Source of the DNA: Aristolochia californica
Taxonomy: Eukaryota; Streptophyta; Magnoliopsida; Piperales; Aristolochiaceae
DNA length: 64,000 nt
Direction of reading: 5' to 3'
Assembly (NCBI GenBank): GCA_029961685.1
Contig: JARWKL010000008.1
Location: 23,159,981-23,223,980 of the forward strand
Shown one piece after another: positions 43,314 to 53,760 of this stretch. Position numbers and translations under genes: made by a program. Numbering within the stretch: position 1 is the first letter of the stretch; each line of letters begins with the position of its first letter. The notes under the pieces were generated by a model that worked only from the letters and a program-made list of their open reading frames with translations, ran no database searches and was not told the origin of the DNA.

Positions 43314-43388
43314 TTACACTCCCCCTGGAAAAACGAGCTTGACCTCAAGCTCGGAAGTAGTGCGAAAAGGCAGATCGAGGGATACTTG
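43314..43388 (-). other. Polypurine tract and pol C-terminal tail of I
   Basis: TTACACTCCCCCTGG is the complement of a polypurine tract next to the 3' LTR. The minus frame leading to it reads L-P-F-R-T-T-S-E-L-E-V-K-L-V-F-P-G-G. It corresponds to the E-L-E-D-K-L-F-L-Q-G-G end of the pol chromodomain in B, C, F and H. This shows that I descends from a chromovirus whose gag-pol was replaced. Confidence 0.7.
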
Positions 43389-44648
43389 CTAGCCCCAAGC
43401 TAGCATATAATCTCGAATCCTATTAATAAAATCGCGTCCACTAGAATCTATGAAAAATACTTTATTGGTCATCATTGTTGTCATAAATTGAGTAACAACT
43501 TCTTTGCCAATGAAATCAGCCGCTGGTAGAGGCCCAACAGGGAACTCAAATTCAGTATGGTCAGTCCCTTGGGACACTCATGTGACACTCATGTGATCTG
43601 TGATATCCATGGTTTAATTCTCTCGTCATCCAAAACTGGGCCCCAAAAAACAGTGAAACCTGCCTTTGGCTCCGGTTTTATAGCAACAGGACCATTTGGG
43701 CAGAATATATAGGCACCAGAAGCCTGAGGATCCGCACCACTGCCATCATCTCCTATATAATATTTATAAGACTGCTGGAGAGATGCCTTCACCGAGCTTG
43801 TGGTATGATGATACTGTATTAGTTTCCCATCAATAGCAGCATAATTAAGTACTAGATGTCCTTGCCCAACACGTATAAAATCACTGTTACGTCCTACAGA
43901 CATTTCAACCTCTGATAGAATCGATTTTGGGCCTGTACTTTCGGAACTTGAAACAACATAGGTTCGGAAACCTAGAGGAGGTACAGTTGCTGCAAAAGCA
44001 AGCCAATCCATGGGAATATCAATTGGCAACACACCCAACTGTGCCTGGAGATAGAAGTTCCGCTTGCCTAATGCTACATTAGCAATTGGTAGTAGCTGTG
44101 ACTCAATTTCTTTTCCCTTAGCATCACTCACAATAATTGTCGCACTGGTGACCGGTATTCTAACAATATCCGCTCTTCCATATAAGAGAATTGTAGACAA
44201 CAACAACCAGATCATTTCCATTGGCAAGTTGTGCCTCCGATGCAGGACAATAGCTAATGTTTAAAAGAGGCCACTGTGCAAATTTAGTTGATGGGTTTCT
44301 GCATCTAGAGCTCCTATTCAACTCTGTCAAGCAAGCAAGTGAAGACTCAACCAACTCTGCAGCCTCTGAATAGCTAATGTAGAGTCTAATTGCATAATCA
44401 ATGGCCACATGCTGCTTTTCAGTTCCACTGACTCCATCATGATGTTGAGCAAGTGCCAGAGCATCAGTCAGAGATGCTATTGTAGGGCATGAAGGCCCTG
44501 AAACATCTCTCCCTTTAAGAAACTCCAATTGACTGGCAGCCAAGTAGTAGCCACACATCATTCTCACATAACCCTTAATAACTGGTCTATTTGTGATGTA
44601 TCCTGCCCAATAAACATTTGCTCGATCTGCATAAGCGAAGTAGTCAGC
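43389..44648 (-). pseudogene. Captured GH38 alpha-mannosidase fragment
   Basis: Starts F-A-Y-A-D-R-A-N-V-Y-W-A-G-Y and continues with G-Y-Y-L-A-A-S-Q-L-E-F-L-K-G-R, A-L-A-Q-H-H-D-G-V-S-G-T-E-K-Q-H-V (the GH38 helical-domain motif whose first His binds zinc), and S-L-A-C-L. After a frameshift near 44165-44190 come E-S-Q-L-L-P and Y-V-V-S-S (43589-44227). A piece E-F-P-V-G-P-L-P and D-S-S-G-R-D-F-I-N-R-I-R-D follows (43389-43577). That is about 420 codons of a plant class II alpha-mannosidase (vacuolar type) without introns, though such genes have many. N- and C-terminal domains are missing. Confidence 0.9.
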
Positions 44649-45434
44649 AGTCTTGAGTCCACTGAAATTCCGCAAATAGTTGGTAGAGCTGCACCTCATT
44701 TCTACAGGCGCCACTGAAGCACTTCGAATGGCAGACACATGTAGTACTGTAATAGCAGCCACCATTGGACCCTTCATCCTACTGTTCAACCCAGCCACAA
44801 AAAAACCATACAACAAGTCACACACTACGAAAATTGTCCGTGCAGGTTCTTTCACGTCTTCAAGTCCACAAAGAACATTTCCACCAGCAGACTCCACACT
44901 GGCCATTAAGGTGTCAACTGGAGGCTGAACATGGTGGTCTATGCAGACATCGTATCCCTTAAGCAAAGCATGTCGGCATGCTTCTGCTCTGAAAACTGCA
45001 TCCTCTACCCCAGACCTATACTTAGGCTCAAAATCTTCATGTTGTAGGACAAACAATGACTCACCAACAGATCTCCCCTCCCGGAAGCTTGTTTTCCACC
45101 AGTCAGGTGAGACTATCCAAGCACCAGAACACAAGGCAGTGCAGAAAGTTATAGTTCTTCTTACTGTTCCTGTGATAACATGGGTGCAAGAACTTCCATG
45201 AGAGGTAATAGAACCCCCCAGGTCCTTAATTATGTTTGGTAGCGGTGCATGCTGCACTTCATCAGTAATATGCATTAACATGACTACTGGATAGTCAAAG
45301 GAAGATCTTTCGGCATTACCAACAACTTTAAAATAAGTCTCTGTATTTCCCTCACCATGACCTACCATAAAAGTAATCTGTTGTGGACTTCCAGGACTTA
45401 CATTTGATATCGATGTATTCCTCACCATACCCAA
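44160..45434 (-). CDS. Chimeric BRCT-linker-mannosidase ORF (424 codons)
   Basis: One uninterrupted frame. Residues 1-46 are unassigned, about 47-205 BRCT-type, 206-262 an unassigned linker with one hydrophobic segment, and 263-424 GH38 mannosidase up to V-V-V-Y-N-S-L. The joins keep the frame, giving a potential fusion protein of two unrelated plant proteins inside a retroelement. Whether it is translated is unknown: nearest upstream ATGs lie in the KLCR part, and no promoter other than the LTR is visible. The catalytic nucleophile region of the mannosidase is absent, so no enzyme activity is expected. Confidence 0.7.
   Translation of the reverse strand: MGMVRNTSISNVSPGSPQQITFMVGHGEGNTETYFKVVGNAERSSFDYPVVMLMHITDEVQHAPLPNIIKDLGGSITSHGSSCTHVITGTVRRTITFCTALCSGAWIVSPDWWKTSFREGRSVGESLFVLQHEDFEPKYRSGVEDAVFRAEACRHALLKGYDVCIDHHVQPPVDTLMASVESAGGNVLCGLEDVKEPARTIFVVCDLLYGFFVAGLNSRMKGPMVAAITVLHVSAIRSASVAPVEMRCSSTNYLRNFSGLKTADYFAYADRANVYWAGYITNRPVIKGYVRMMCGYYLAASQLEFLKGRDVSGPSCPTIASLTDALALAQHHDGVSGTEKQHVAIDYAIRLYISYSEAAELVESSLACLTELNRSSRCRNPSTKFAQWPLLNISYCPASEAQLANGNDLVVVVYNSLIWKSGYC
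44649..44819 (-). other. Unassigned linker between BRCT and mannosidase in I
   Basis: About 57 codons: L-L-Y-G-F-F-V-A-G-L-N-S-R-M, then a hydrophobic M-V-A-A-I-T-V-L-H-V-S-A-I, then A-P-V-E-M-R-C. It fits neither the BRCT protein nor GH38. It may be a fourth captured gene fragment, perhaps a membrane-protein segment. Confidence 0.45.
44820..45300 (-). pseudogene. Captured BRCT-domain DNA-repair protein fragment
   Basis: The frame has I-I-K-D-L-G-G-S-I-T, C-T-H-V-I-T-G, L-C-S-G-A-W-I-V-S-P-D-W-W, S-F-R-E-G-R, then H-A-L-L-K-G-Y-D-V-C-I and S-A-G-G-N-V. This is one BRCT repeat with its Trp in W-I-V-S-P-D-W, and the start of a second. The pattern matches plant multi-BRCT proteins of the PAXIP1/MDC1-like type (At3g21480/At4g03130 group, from memory), which bind phosphorylated proteins at DNA breaks. 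No introns. It is fused in frame to the linker and mannosidase. Confidence 0.85.
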
Positions 45435-45631
45435 AGAGTTCTGGACAAAGTTTGTATCATATTTACATTCACTTTCATCAGCAAGATCTCATGGTAAATC
45501 TTTCTTGAAGTTGATATGATGACCCCCTTTAACTTTGCTTGACTTTAATGAGGACAATGAGGAGTCCCAAACTTTCCGCTCCTCACTTGGCACACCCATC
45601 TGTGCTGCAACCCCAACAAGTGTCTTGGCTG

Positions 45632-46141
45632 ATCTCCTTTTGTATCACAAATCATACCCCTTCTCCTCCTATCAGCAGCCTCTGCAAGAGAGACCGGTGT
45701 ACCATGATCTTTATGGTTATCAAGAGTCGTCTGGCACAAATTCTGGGCCTCATCAAACTGAAGTGCGGGGACAAGGGCCACAGCTACATCACAGCAAGTC
45801 TCCCCCACCCTTGGAGCTGTGTCTCCCAATTCTTGTTGCTAGATTTCCAGGCCCATCTTATAACACTGTACGGAATTGGCAAGTTAGCCGACCATAGCAT
45901 GAGTGTCAACCAATTGTATATGGCTAGCAAATTTGGCAAGAGCATGCTTCTGACCGTCATGCAAGTTGGGATTTTCAATTGAGTGCCCAAGATAGGGGAT
46001 AGCCTAACTGTACTGTCCCAAGTTGCAGGATAGTGTTGCTATCACATGCAAATACAACACCATCTCTAATTTGGATTTCCCAGCACCACGTATTTCAAAA
46101 GAGTTTGCTGCCCGAAGAGCAAGATTTAGAGCCTTCTGGGG
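45632..46141 (-). pseudogene. Captured kinesin-light-chain-related (KLCR) TPR fragment in I
   Basis: Minus frame with N-P-Q-K-A-L-N-L-A-L-R-A-A-N-S-F-E, L-H-V-I-A-T-L-S-C-N-L-G-Q-Y-S, H-A-L-A-K-F-A-S-H-I-Q-L, then L-G-D-T-A-P-R-V-G-E-T-C, A-L-Q-F-D-E-A-Q-N-L-C and S-L-A-E-A-A-D-R-R-R-R-G-M-I-C-D-T-K-G-D. These are consecutive TPR helices of plant KLCR proteins. Two to three stops are present. No introns. It ends at T-K-G-D, where BRCT-side sequence begins. The homologous but shorter copy is in J (3690-3863). Confidence 0.85.
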
Positions 46142-46621
46142 ATTACACGCACATGGACTGTTCGCATCAGCAGCAAAATACGGCCCCTCACAAAAAAAAT
46201 TCAGCAGTCTCCAGGAAAAAAATTCTAGGAATCTCGGCATACCCAGAAAAATTTCATGTCAAAATTCATACACACCAGCCGGAATTCTCTCAATTGGCCA
46301 TCGATGCTCTGCTTCACGACCCAGAGACCCTTTGTCCCCAATTTTCGAGCAGCATTGCTACTGCTCAGCCCCTTTGACCCACATCAACGCCCTGTAAAAC
46401 TTATTTTGATCTAAAAATGGATGAAGTTTCCGAAGCTTACCCCCAATGGCGCTGAAGACGGTTCCCCGCTGGGCTTCTGAGGGTGAGGTTGAGGCAGAGA
46501 ATGAGAATCTGGAAGCCAGCGCCTACCGGATTTGTTTCCGACGGCGCTTCCTCTTTTTCCGGTGGACTCTTGTTTCTGCCGGTGCTTGTAGATGTTTGGA
46601 GACAGAGGAGGGATGCCCTAA
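46142..46621 (-). other. Leader region of I between gag-like ORF and KLCR
   Basis: No domain recognised. A basic K-K-R-K-R-R-R-K-Q stretch followed by S-x-S-x-S-P-S-E-A-Q (about 46450-46590) resembles the leader of J. Plus-strand ORFs here (46023-46397) are antisense to the KLCR part and are not supported. Confidence 0.45.
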
Positions 46622-47131
46622 CTAATTCGCCGTGATCGAGACAGATCGGAATGCTTCCGTCTGCTGTGCAGAAAATTTTTTTGCTGGCCGTGAGAAGGAG
46701 ATTTGGGAGGTTGAACCCAAATCAGCCTGTACCGAGGAGATTTTTGCAGGAAACCACTCCGATTTCCCCAACTCTGCATCGTTGTTGGTCGGCTTTGGAT
46801 TTCCTTGCGCGAAAATCTTGAATTTTGCTGAAGCCTGGCCTTTCCGCCTGTCCGAATTTGAAGTTGCCCCCGCAGGGACTTCGACTGGTACACAGGATAA
46901 AATTTTCAATTTTTCTGGCTCGTCGCTTGTTTTCAATTCTTCTGTGGCTTTTCCTTCGTTGCGTACATATTGCTCGAAAATTTCAGGTCGTGTGACCATT
47001 TTTGCGGTAGCGCGTGGCTCCCCTGTCCGACATTTCATAAAAATTTCATACAATGATCGTGTTTCTCTTGCTTCTCCATGCAAGCTTGTACCTTCTCCCA
47101 ATTTGGGAATACGTCCCCTATTGGGTTCCAT
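46622..47131 (-). CDS. I gag-like leader ORF (169 codons), initiated in the LTR
   Basis: Starts inside the LTR at 47131 and runs uninterrupted to 46622. Polar, rich in Lys, Glu, Ser, Ala and Pro, with no Gag core, zinc knuckle or other known domain. The position, starting in the LTR and leading into the body, matches the Gag N termini of B, F, H and J. The tRNA primer site expected near 47100 is not recognisable, so the 5' LTR edge has been altered. Confidence 0.5.
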   Translation of the reverse strand: MEPNRGRIPKLGEGTSLHGEARETRSLYEIFMKCRTGEPRATAKMVTRPEIFEQYVRNEGKATEELKTSDEPEKLKILSCVPVEVPAGATSNSDRRKGQASAKFKIFAQGNPKPTNNDAELGKSEWFPAKISSVQADLGSTSQISFSRPAKKFSAQQTEAFRSVSITAN

Positions 47132-47442
47132 GCATTACTGTAGGGATAGTAGAAAGATATGGGAAAGACGAGAATACGTGGGTTTTTTAGGAAAACTCTA
47201 ACCTCGAGATCAAGAAGGTGATCTCAAGCCAGTTAACGCTAGATTTAACCTAATTCTCAATGTTTCCATTTCTCATTACTTTTACCCCTTAAATAGGATC
47301 CCCGTTAGGGTTTGGGATAAAACATTAAAAAAAAACCCATATAAATAAATTATTCTAAAAATACCCCTGTGGCCTAAACTGAAATAAAATAAAGTAAATT
47401 GAATAAAAAAACTAAAATAATAATGTTATTGCGTGCATAACA
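47101..47442 (-). repeat. 5' LTR of I (inner end degraded)
   Basis: Clear homology to 42995-43313 from about 47124 to GTGCATAACA at 47442. Weak similarity back to 47101. The first 50-80 bp of the LTR and the primer site are missing or replaced. It is followed by TAAGG. Confidence 0.85.
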
Positions 47443-47447
47443 TAAGG

Positions 47448-50307
47448 TTTTTATTCATCATTATAAATACTATTTGTTTGGAGGGCATGTTAATACACAC
47501 GACCTCCTCTTTGTGAAACCCTAGCTCTCTCTCTCTTCTCTTACTCTTGCTCTCTTTCTCTTAGCTTCTTTATCTCCTTCTCTTTCCTCCTTTTGTTCTA
47601 GTCTATTTTATTTTTTTTGGCATGAAACTCTAGATCTAACAATAATAAAACTAGAATAACATCTAACTTGCCTTTCTTGAAAACTATAAACATAATGAAA
47701 TAGGAGAACACGCATAGCTATTTGGCTAACACTTTTTAACATTTTATGCTTTTGTTTAACATGAGAGTGGTTATTTTACATACATAAAAACAATAGAGGT
47801 GTAGCTCAAATGTAATAACCTTCCCCACATCGAACATGTGAATTACTTGACCTATGACCAGCATTTGTTCTACCAATAGGTCACTCACCCAAAACACTTT
47901 TAGAACCAAAACATTGACGTAACATATTTAAAGCTGAAACAAGAAGACCCTTCAAAGCACAAAATTCACATTTAGAAAAGGAAAAAAAAAATATATATAT
48001 ATATATATAACGAATGATTTAATGTTCCAACAATCTTCATCCCTAGTGGGAGGAGGGGCGTCTTGTGTTGGATTACAGGATTGTACCCTAAGAACTTTTG
48101 TACTTGTATATACATCAGGTCCAAAATCATCCTAATTTTTGACTCTTCAGGCAACATGGTTAAAGTAAAAAAAAAAAGTTTTAAAGATAACAATGATAAA
48201 GTTAAAAATAGAAATAAAGAAATATCTAAATACAAAAAACCATGGTTTTTACTATCATATGAAAAGGTTCTAAGTTTACAGACTATGGAGGAACTTACCC
48301 TATCACATTTCTATTCTAAATTTTTTTCTACTTTAACATTTAAATTTTTTTGGCCTAATAAGAGAAAACATAACTAAACAAGAAATTAGAATACATATTG
48401 CATTAGAGACTAACATGGTAGTAAGTGGAGCCCACTAATAACCCCAAGCAATGCACATAAAGAAAAATCATAAAAAAATATATAATCCATTAGGCTTTAT
48501 ATGGGGGTAAACACCAATTGGTTCAACTCGACTATTTAAATGCTTTACCCAATCCAAAACTAATCTTGACTTTGAAAACAAAACTAGGGTTGGAAAACTG
48601 GTATCCTGTTTCTACTATGTTTCCCTTGTTGTCGACCCTATCCCTGACTTATCTTGTCATGAACAGGTTTAAGAACCAACTCAGACCCCAACCCCACCTC
48701 CAAACCCGATACAAAAAGAGAAAAAAGAGAGGTAGAAAACCAAGCTCAACCTACTTTATTTCCCTTCCCCTCGACCCCAATTGTTGCTGTCGATTATCTC
48801 TCGACTCCAATTTTCTCTCCCATGATTTGCTACAACTTTGGTTACTATCTCTTTATTTTTTGCCTTTTAAGATTATGATAAAACTACCTTCTTATCAATC
48901 TCCAAAGTCTCCCAAATACCAGTTCTCATCTTCCGATTTTCTCTCAACTAGAATGTTCTCTCCCAAAATTTGTTGCAATTTTCTTTATTGTCCCTTTATT
49001 TAACATTTTCTTAGATTATGCTAGATTTTGTCAAATTTTAGATTATTGGGTGAGAAGCTCGTGAGATGAACAAAGAGACCATCCACTTCAAGCACTTAAC
49101 CAATTACAAATGGGGTTTTTGATGAAAAAGCTCAACCCCGTTTCTTTATTATATATTACTAAAGAGATGCAACTACTGTTTGATCTGTACAGCCCGTGAG
49201 AGAAAAAATTGCAAATTTATTTCTCAGAAAGTCTACATAATTGTCATTAATAAAAAAATCTATCATTTTATAAATGTTTCTATTGCCGATAGTTTCTGAA
49301 ACGGAGGATCACTGTAGTTGACTTTCATTATAGAAGTCGACTGCGTTTTTACAGGAGTCCGACGAGGGAGTTAATCCACAGGCATAGATACGAGCACTGC
49401 GTAACTGACCCCTGCAGAGAGTAGATAATGGAAAGAATGGTAAGGAGAACTCCATTCCGTGACTACAGATCTTATAAAAGATTTTCACGATTGGATTTAA
49501 GATAGTGACTTCAGAGAGCAGTGTTGATGCTGAAACGTTGGCGATGGGTGTTTAAATATTATATAATCAGATAATTGAACTAACAAGATAAAAGCTGATG
49601 AACTCCATTTGTCATGAAATGACTCAGTAGAGGAGGCTAAGGGATTTGGACATCCTTTTACTTCCCATTGGGCTGATCCATTTGATCACATGCATCACTA
49701 ACGAGTTTCTTTTAGTGCCGATAGCATTTTAATATGTTTCTGCTGTGGAGGCTGAAACAAATCGAGAGAAGTATTCTTCTCCAAATGACGACGCATTAAC
49801 GAATCTGTTTAAGTGGTTACAGCGGTAAAATAGACATATGCCGTTATAGCAATGACTAAGCTAATGTTAGAGGCTGAAAGATATGTAAAGAATCATTCTT
49901 TTGAGTAAAGTGAAGTAATGCTAATTAGGGTATAGTCAAGTAAGAGAAGCAGAAGCACCAAAGAAGATAACGACTTACGTTGTGAACTCTGATGTCATCA
50001 AGTTGAACTCATGAGCTCTCAAATCAAACTGAAGTTTTCCTTTGTTTCACTAAGGCTGCGTTTAGAACAAGAAACTGGAGAGAAAAGAAAAGCAAAGATG
50101 TTTCTTTTCTCACGTTTGGATGCCCATGAAAAATGAAAGAGAAAATGGAAGATAAATATAGTTTCTCTTGTTTGGATACATGCGGAAAATGGAAAAGAGA
50201 ATAAAATTAGTAGTATTTTAAAATCTCTACGATTAAAATTTTCTTTCAAGTTTCTATTTTTATTTTCTCCCCAAATTCTATCATTTTGTGAGACAAAATG
50301 TGTTAAC
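47448..50307. other. Interval without supported gene
   Basis: AT-rich with a pyrimidine-rich stretch at 47515-47600 and an (AT)n run at 47989-48008. ORFs at 48063-48377 and 48518-49003 have low-complexity, Lys- or Leu/Ser-rich translations and are not supported. Between 49290 and 49990 the composition is more balanced and short phrases recur ('gaggctgaaa' at about 49749 and 49870), but I find no gene or RNA I can name. Confidence 0.5.
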
Positions 50308-50575
50308 TAAGAGAGAAAAGGAAAAAGAAAAGAAAACGAAAGAAAACGAAAGAAAATAAAATAAAATGAAAGAAAAGGAAAGAAAAGAAAAAGAAAGAGA
50401 AAAGAAAGGAAAGAAAGTGGAGAGAAAAGAGAAAGAAAGAGAAAAGAAAAGAAAAGGAAAGAAAAGAAGAAGAGGAAAGTGGAGAGAAAAAAAAAGAGAA
50501 AAGAAAAGAAAAGAAAAGGAAAGAAAGAAAAGAAAAGGAAAAATCAAGAAAAGGAAAGAAGAATAAGAAAGAGTC
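50308..50575. repeat. Polypurine low-complexity tract (GAAA-rich)
   Basis: About 270 bases almost wholly A and G on the plus strand, made of irregular GAAAA, GAAAG and GAGAG units. ORFs across it (50281-50566) are artefacts. From 50576 to 53103 only AT-rich DNA with A/T runs is visible. Confidence 0.9.
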
Positions 50576-53103
50576 TATTCAAAAAAATTTCACCCCCAAA
50601 AATAGCACAAATACCAGAAAATCTGGTCAATGAAAGATTATATCATATAATTTTTTCAACACTTTTCAACACAAATGCACCATCTAGTAAAAAGTAAAAA
50701 CACACAAATTGACAATTGATGTTTGATCTAAAATATGGAAATGTTTCGTATGTCTAATTCTAAAAGAGTCATATTCTAAAAGAGTCAAATTCTGTGACAT
50801 TCAAGGATCTTGGACGTTGCTTCTTTGTGGAAACAAAAAAAATTACTTCATTTTATGTAGAGATGTACAGGTTTGTCACTTTTTACAAGAGAAGATGAAA
50901 AGAAATGAAAACCCCGAAAAGAGCTGGTAACTAGAGTTATCGCCAACCAGCCTTTTAGAGAAAGACTCTTTCTTTATTAAATCAGAAGTCAAAAACCACT
51001 AACACCTTGAAGAATTGGGGAAACTGGTTTATCAAAAAGGCCGAAGAATGGAGGAGGAAACCACCAAAGCTTTTGAAAAAAAAAAAATGACACTCTCATA
51101 GCTGAAAATGTGACACTCGACCAACAATCACAATAAGATCTATACAGTAATTTCACACATAGGTGTCTTCAACTCATGCAAAGAGTGATATTTCTGTAAA
51201 TAATCTACATAATAATTAATCAACATATGTTTGTCTAAGATTTGTTGTAAACAATCTCAAACAACCATCTATAATCACTAGGTTACATATATTAAGGAAC
51301 AAAAGACAGTCACACATAGAGACTAGCAAAACTACTAATATAATACAGTTACATAATCTAACATAGAGAATGCACTCAGCATTGGGTTGCAATGTACTTT
51401 TGGTAGATTAAATAAGATTTTAGAGTTCTGGTCAATATATTGTGAAAATATCTTTTCTATTTTGAAAACTATTCATAAATTGAGTAATGATATGAAACAG
51501 AAAGATCATTTTTAAAATTTTTATTGAAATAAATAGTACTAGAAGAAATAAATAAGTAGAAAAACAAATTTTTTTATCATATAAAATGGAACAATTGGCT
51601 CATAAAAAGTCTATCAAATTAAAACAAACATTTAGATTATTTTGTGATTGAAACTTACAATATGGAATAAGATTAAAAAAACAAAGTAATGTAAATGAAT
51701 TGAAAAAATTTATAACAATTTTATGCCTATTGGTAATTATAATTTTCATTACATAGTTACATAATATTATGATTTTAATTTTTTGTAAACATAATTTTTT
51801 ACAACAAAAAATTTACTCCCATATTGGTTGTTAACGATCATTGTTTTCCTTCATTCTTCCATGAAGTAAGAGAAAAGTTATGAACCCTAGAGTAAGAGCA
51901 CGCCCCAAACGTTGCTTTAAACAGGCCCGGGTTCCTTGGAGTTTTGAAACATGTCACCTAGCTCAAATTTTGAGATGTATCATTTCACCCCCTAGATAAT
52001 ATATTATCGTATATATAATCCATGTATCTACCTCGGGTTTCATAAGGTCACCAACTTATAAAAAAGATTTGTCATCTCTCCTTTACAGTTTTGGACCAAT
52101 CTAGAGGCACTCTATGAGGACCATAGGTTAATCAACCAAGTAGGATCCAAATTGTTTTTATTAAAAAAATTGGATTTAAAACTTGTCTAATTAAAATAAA
52201 ATTAGAAAAAACCAACAGAAGATAAAGGAAGATAAAAATATTAAAAATAAAAATAAAAAACAAAGAATTTTTTTTTATCAAAACTAACCCACAATTTGTT
52301 ACAAATAAAGATCATTGATGAGAAGAAACTTCAATGAACACATGTAAAGTTAAAATAAAAAAAATAAAAAGGAGGGTTAAATTTTCTATTGGATGACGGT
52401 TGAAGTGCTATTAACTTTAAAAAATCATTCACTTTCTTAATTGAGGGATTCACTTTTGTATAAAAAAAGAGACCTCGATATTATCATCATTGTACTAAGT
52501 GATGTATGGGCCACTTTGGATTTTCATAATTGGGAATTAGTTTTTGCTTTTTAAAAAAAAATTAATTTTAAAACTTTATTAAGAGAGAAACTTTACATTC
52601 TCTATTGAATCCGGATATGCCTTTAGTCTAGAAACATAAATGTGGGGTTACACAGGTAGTACCCTAGACAAGGATTATGAAGTTTTTTTTCTTTTTTCCT
52701 TTTTTCTGATTTACAACAATATAACAAACAATGAAATCTAATAGGCAAATGTGTTGGAAATGGAAGCCACCATGACTTGATTTGGGAATGAAAATGGCTA
52801 GCTTGGGTGTGAAAGGGACAAAATGTGGGCTTGACTATTGAGTGGTAAATGCCCATGTTGAATTTCTCGACCAACCAAAGCAATGCACCAAAGGGTTGGC
52901 CAAAAAGGGGGTAAACGAGAGTAAAAAAAAAAAAAAAGGATAGTAGGAAAAAGGTTGCCAAGTAAAAGGTTAATGGGGAATTAAAAGAAAAAAATAACCA
53001 TCACTTTAAGAAGAAGGAGATTATAACGGTAGTAATGAAATAAATAAACAAATTTGACTAAGTATAACTTTTTTGGGGTGTCTACAATTCTTTGGAGTTA
53101 ACT

Positions 53104-53760
53104 AACTTTTGGACTCTGATACCATATTAAATTGGGCCTTGATACCTTGTTAGATTTCTAGAAAAGAGAAAAACTTCACTAACTAGATGTTATTTGAGTA
53201 CATAAGCCTCTATATATAATATAAGAAAAAAGTAAATTCCAATTACTATTAAACCACCATTATCCCAGTTACACCCAAAGTTAAACACTAAAAGATAAGT
53301 TATTAAATAATTATACAACTGAACTCAAATAGAAGACTAACATAACTAAAACTCCTTTAAATTGAAACTCTTTTATGAGACTTCCTTCCATAATAATTTT
53401 TTCTCTGTAAAGACTTCTTGTTGTGCGAGTTATGTGAGACTCTTCCATACTTGCTCTTTAATAGCCCAAATGATAACTTGAGTAAACAGTGTAAATGGCC
53501 AAAATGAGGACTTGACTAGCCTGTGGAAAAATGCATAATGAATTTTTTAAGTGGGCATTGTAGTCTAACAAATGATACAACTACATATGTTGCGTGACCT
53601 ATGGGATAGATTAAAATGCTTAAAGTTCACAAACATATTGCCATTAGAATATAGAGGACAAAACTATAAAAATATTCAAGTATCACTTATGAAAATGACA
53701 TAATATCACTGGGAATGTGTCTTTATGCCTAGAAAAATCATAGATAGGTAAGAAAGTCCA
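53104..53760 (-). repeat. Repeat family D, most complete copy
   Basis: CTCTGATACCA (primer complement, 53114-53124), a short stretch with a second 'ttgatacct', then an LTR-like block from TGTTAGATTTC (about 53148) to about 53436 with a TATA-like region on the minus strand. The pyrimidine stretch and the 'aaatgaggacttgactagcctgtgg' internal part follow, up to about 53760. Similar to 21206-22229 and 39786-40040. No protein. Confidence 0.6.

Larger units (their letters stand above)
42909..47442 (-). mobile_element. Gene-transducing LTR element I
   Basis: LTRs at 42909-43313 and about 47101-47442, with exact TAAGG duplications (42904-42908 and 47443-47447). Between them, on the minus strand: a gag-like leader ORF, unassigned DNA, KLCR fragment, BRCT fragment, unassigned linker, GH38 mannosidase fragment, the last dozen codons of chromovirus pol, and a polypurine tract. 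No PR, RT, RNase H or integrase. It must have been mobilised by an autonomous relative. The captured parts have no introns, so they came from spliced RNA. Confidence 0.88.

Noticed and set aside
45535..45982. Plus-strand ORFs of 120 and 147 codons
   Set aside because: Antisense shadows of the KLCR fragment, whose TPR motifs read on the minus strand.
46023..47201. Plus-strand ORFs up to 189 codons
   Set aside because: They are antisense to the KLCR fragment and to the LTR-initiated leader ORF of I. The minus-strand reading is supported by element structure and family motifs.
42909..47442. Helitron or Pack-MULE as the carrier of the captured genes
   Set aside because: The ends are long direct repeats starting TGTT and ending AACA with a 5-bp duplication, and a polypurine tract and pol tail are present. 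That is LTR-retroelement structure; no terminal inverted repeats, 9-bp duplications or CTRR hairpin end were seen.
48063..49003. ORFs of 104 and 161 codons on the plus strand
   Set aside because: Biased composition typical of AT-rich or pyrimidine-rich non-coding DNA, with no recognised motif.
49588..49676. C/D-box snoRNA candidate
   Set aside because: C-like TGATGA and D-like CTGA occur about 85 nt apart, but no terminal stem or paired internal boxes are convincing.
50281..50566. Long ORFs in the purine tract (Phe/Ser-rich or Lys/Glu-rich)
   Set aside because: Low-complexity DNA without stop codons gives open frames by chance.
52623..52961. 112-codon minus-strand ORF
   Set aside because: Starts in an A/T run and has low-complexity Phe/Leu/Lys ends; no domain, and no support from context.
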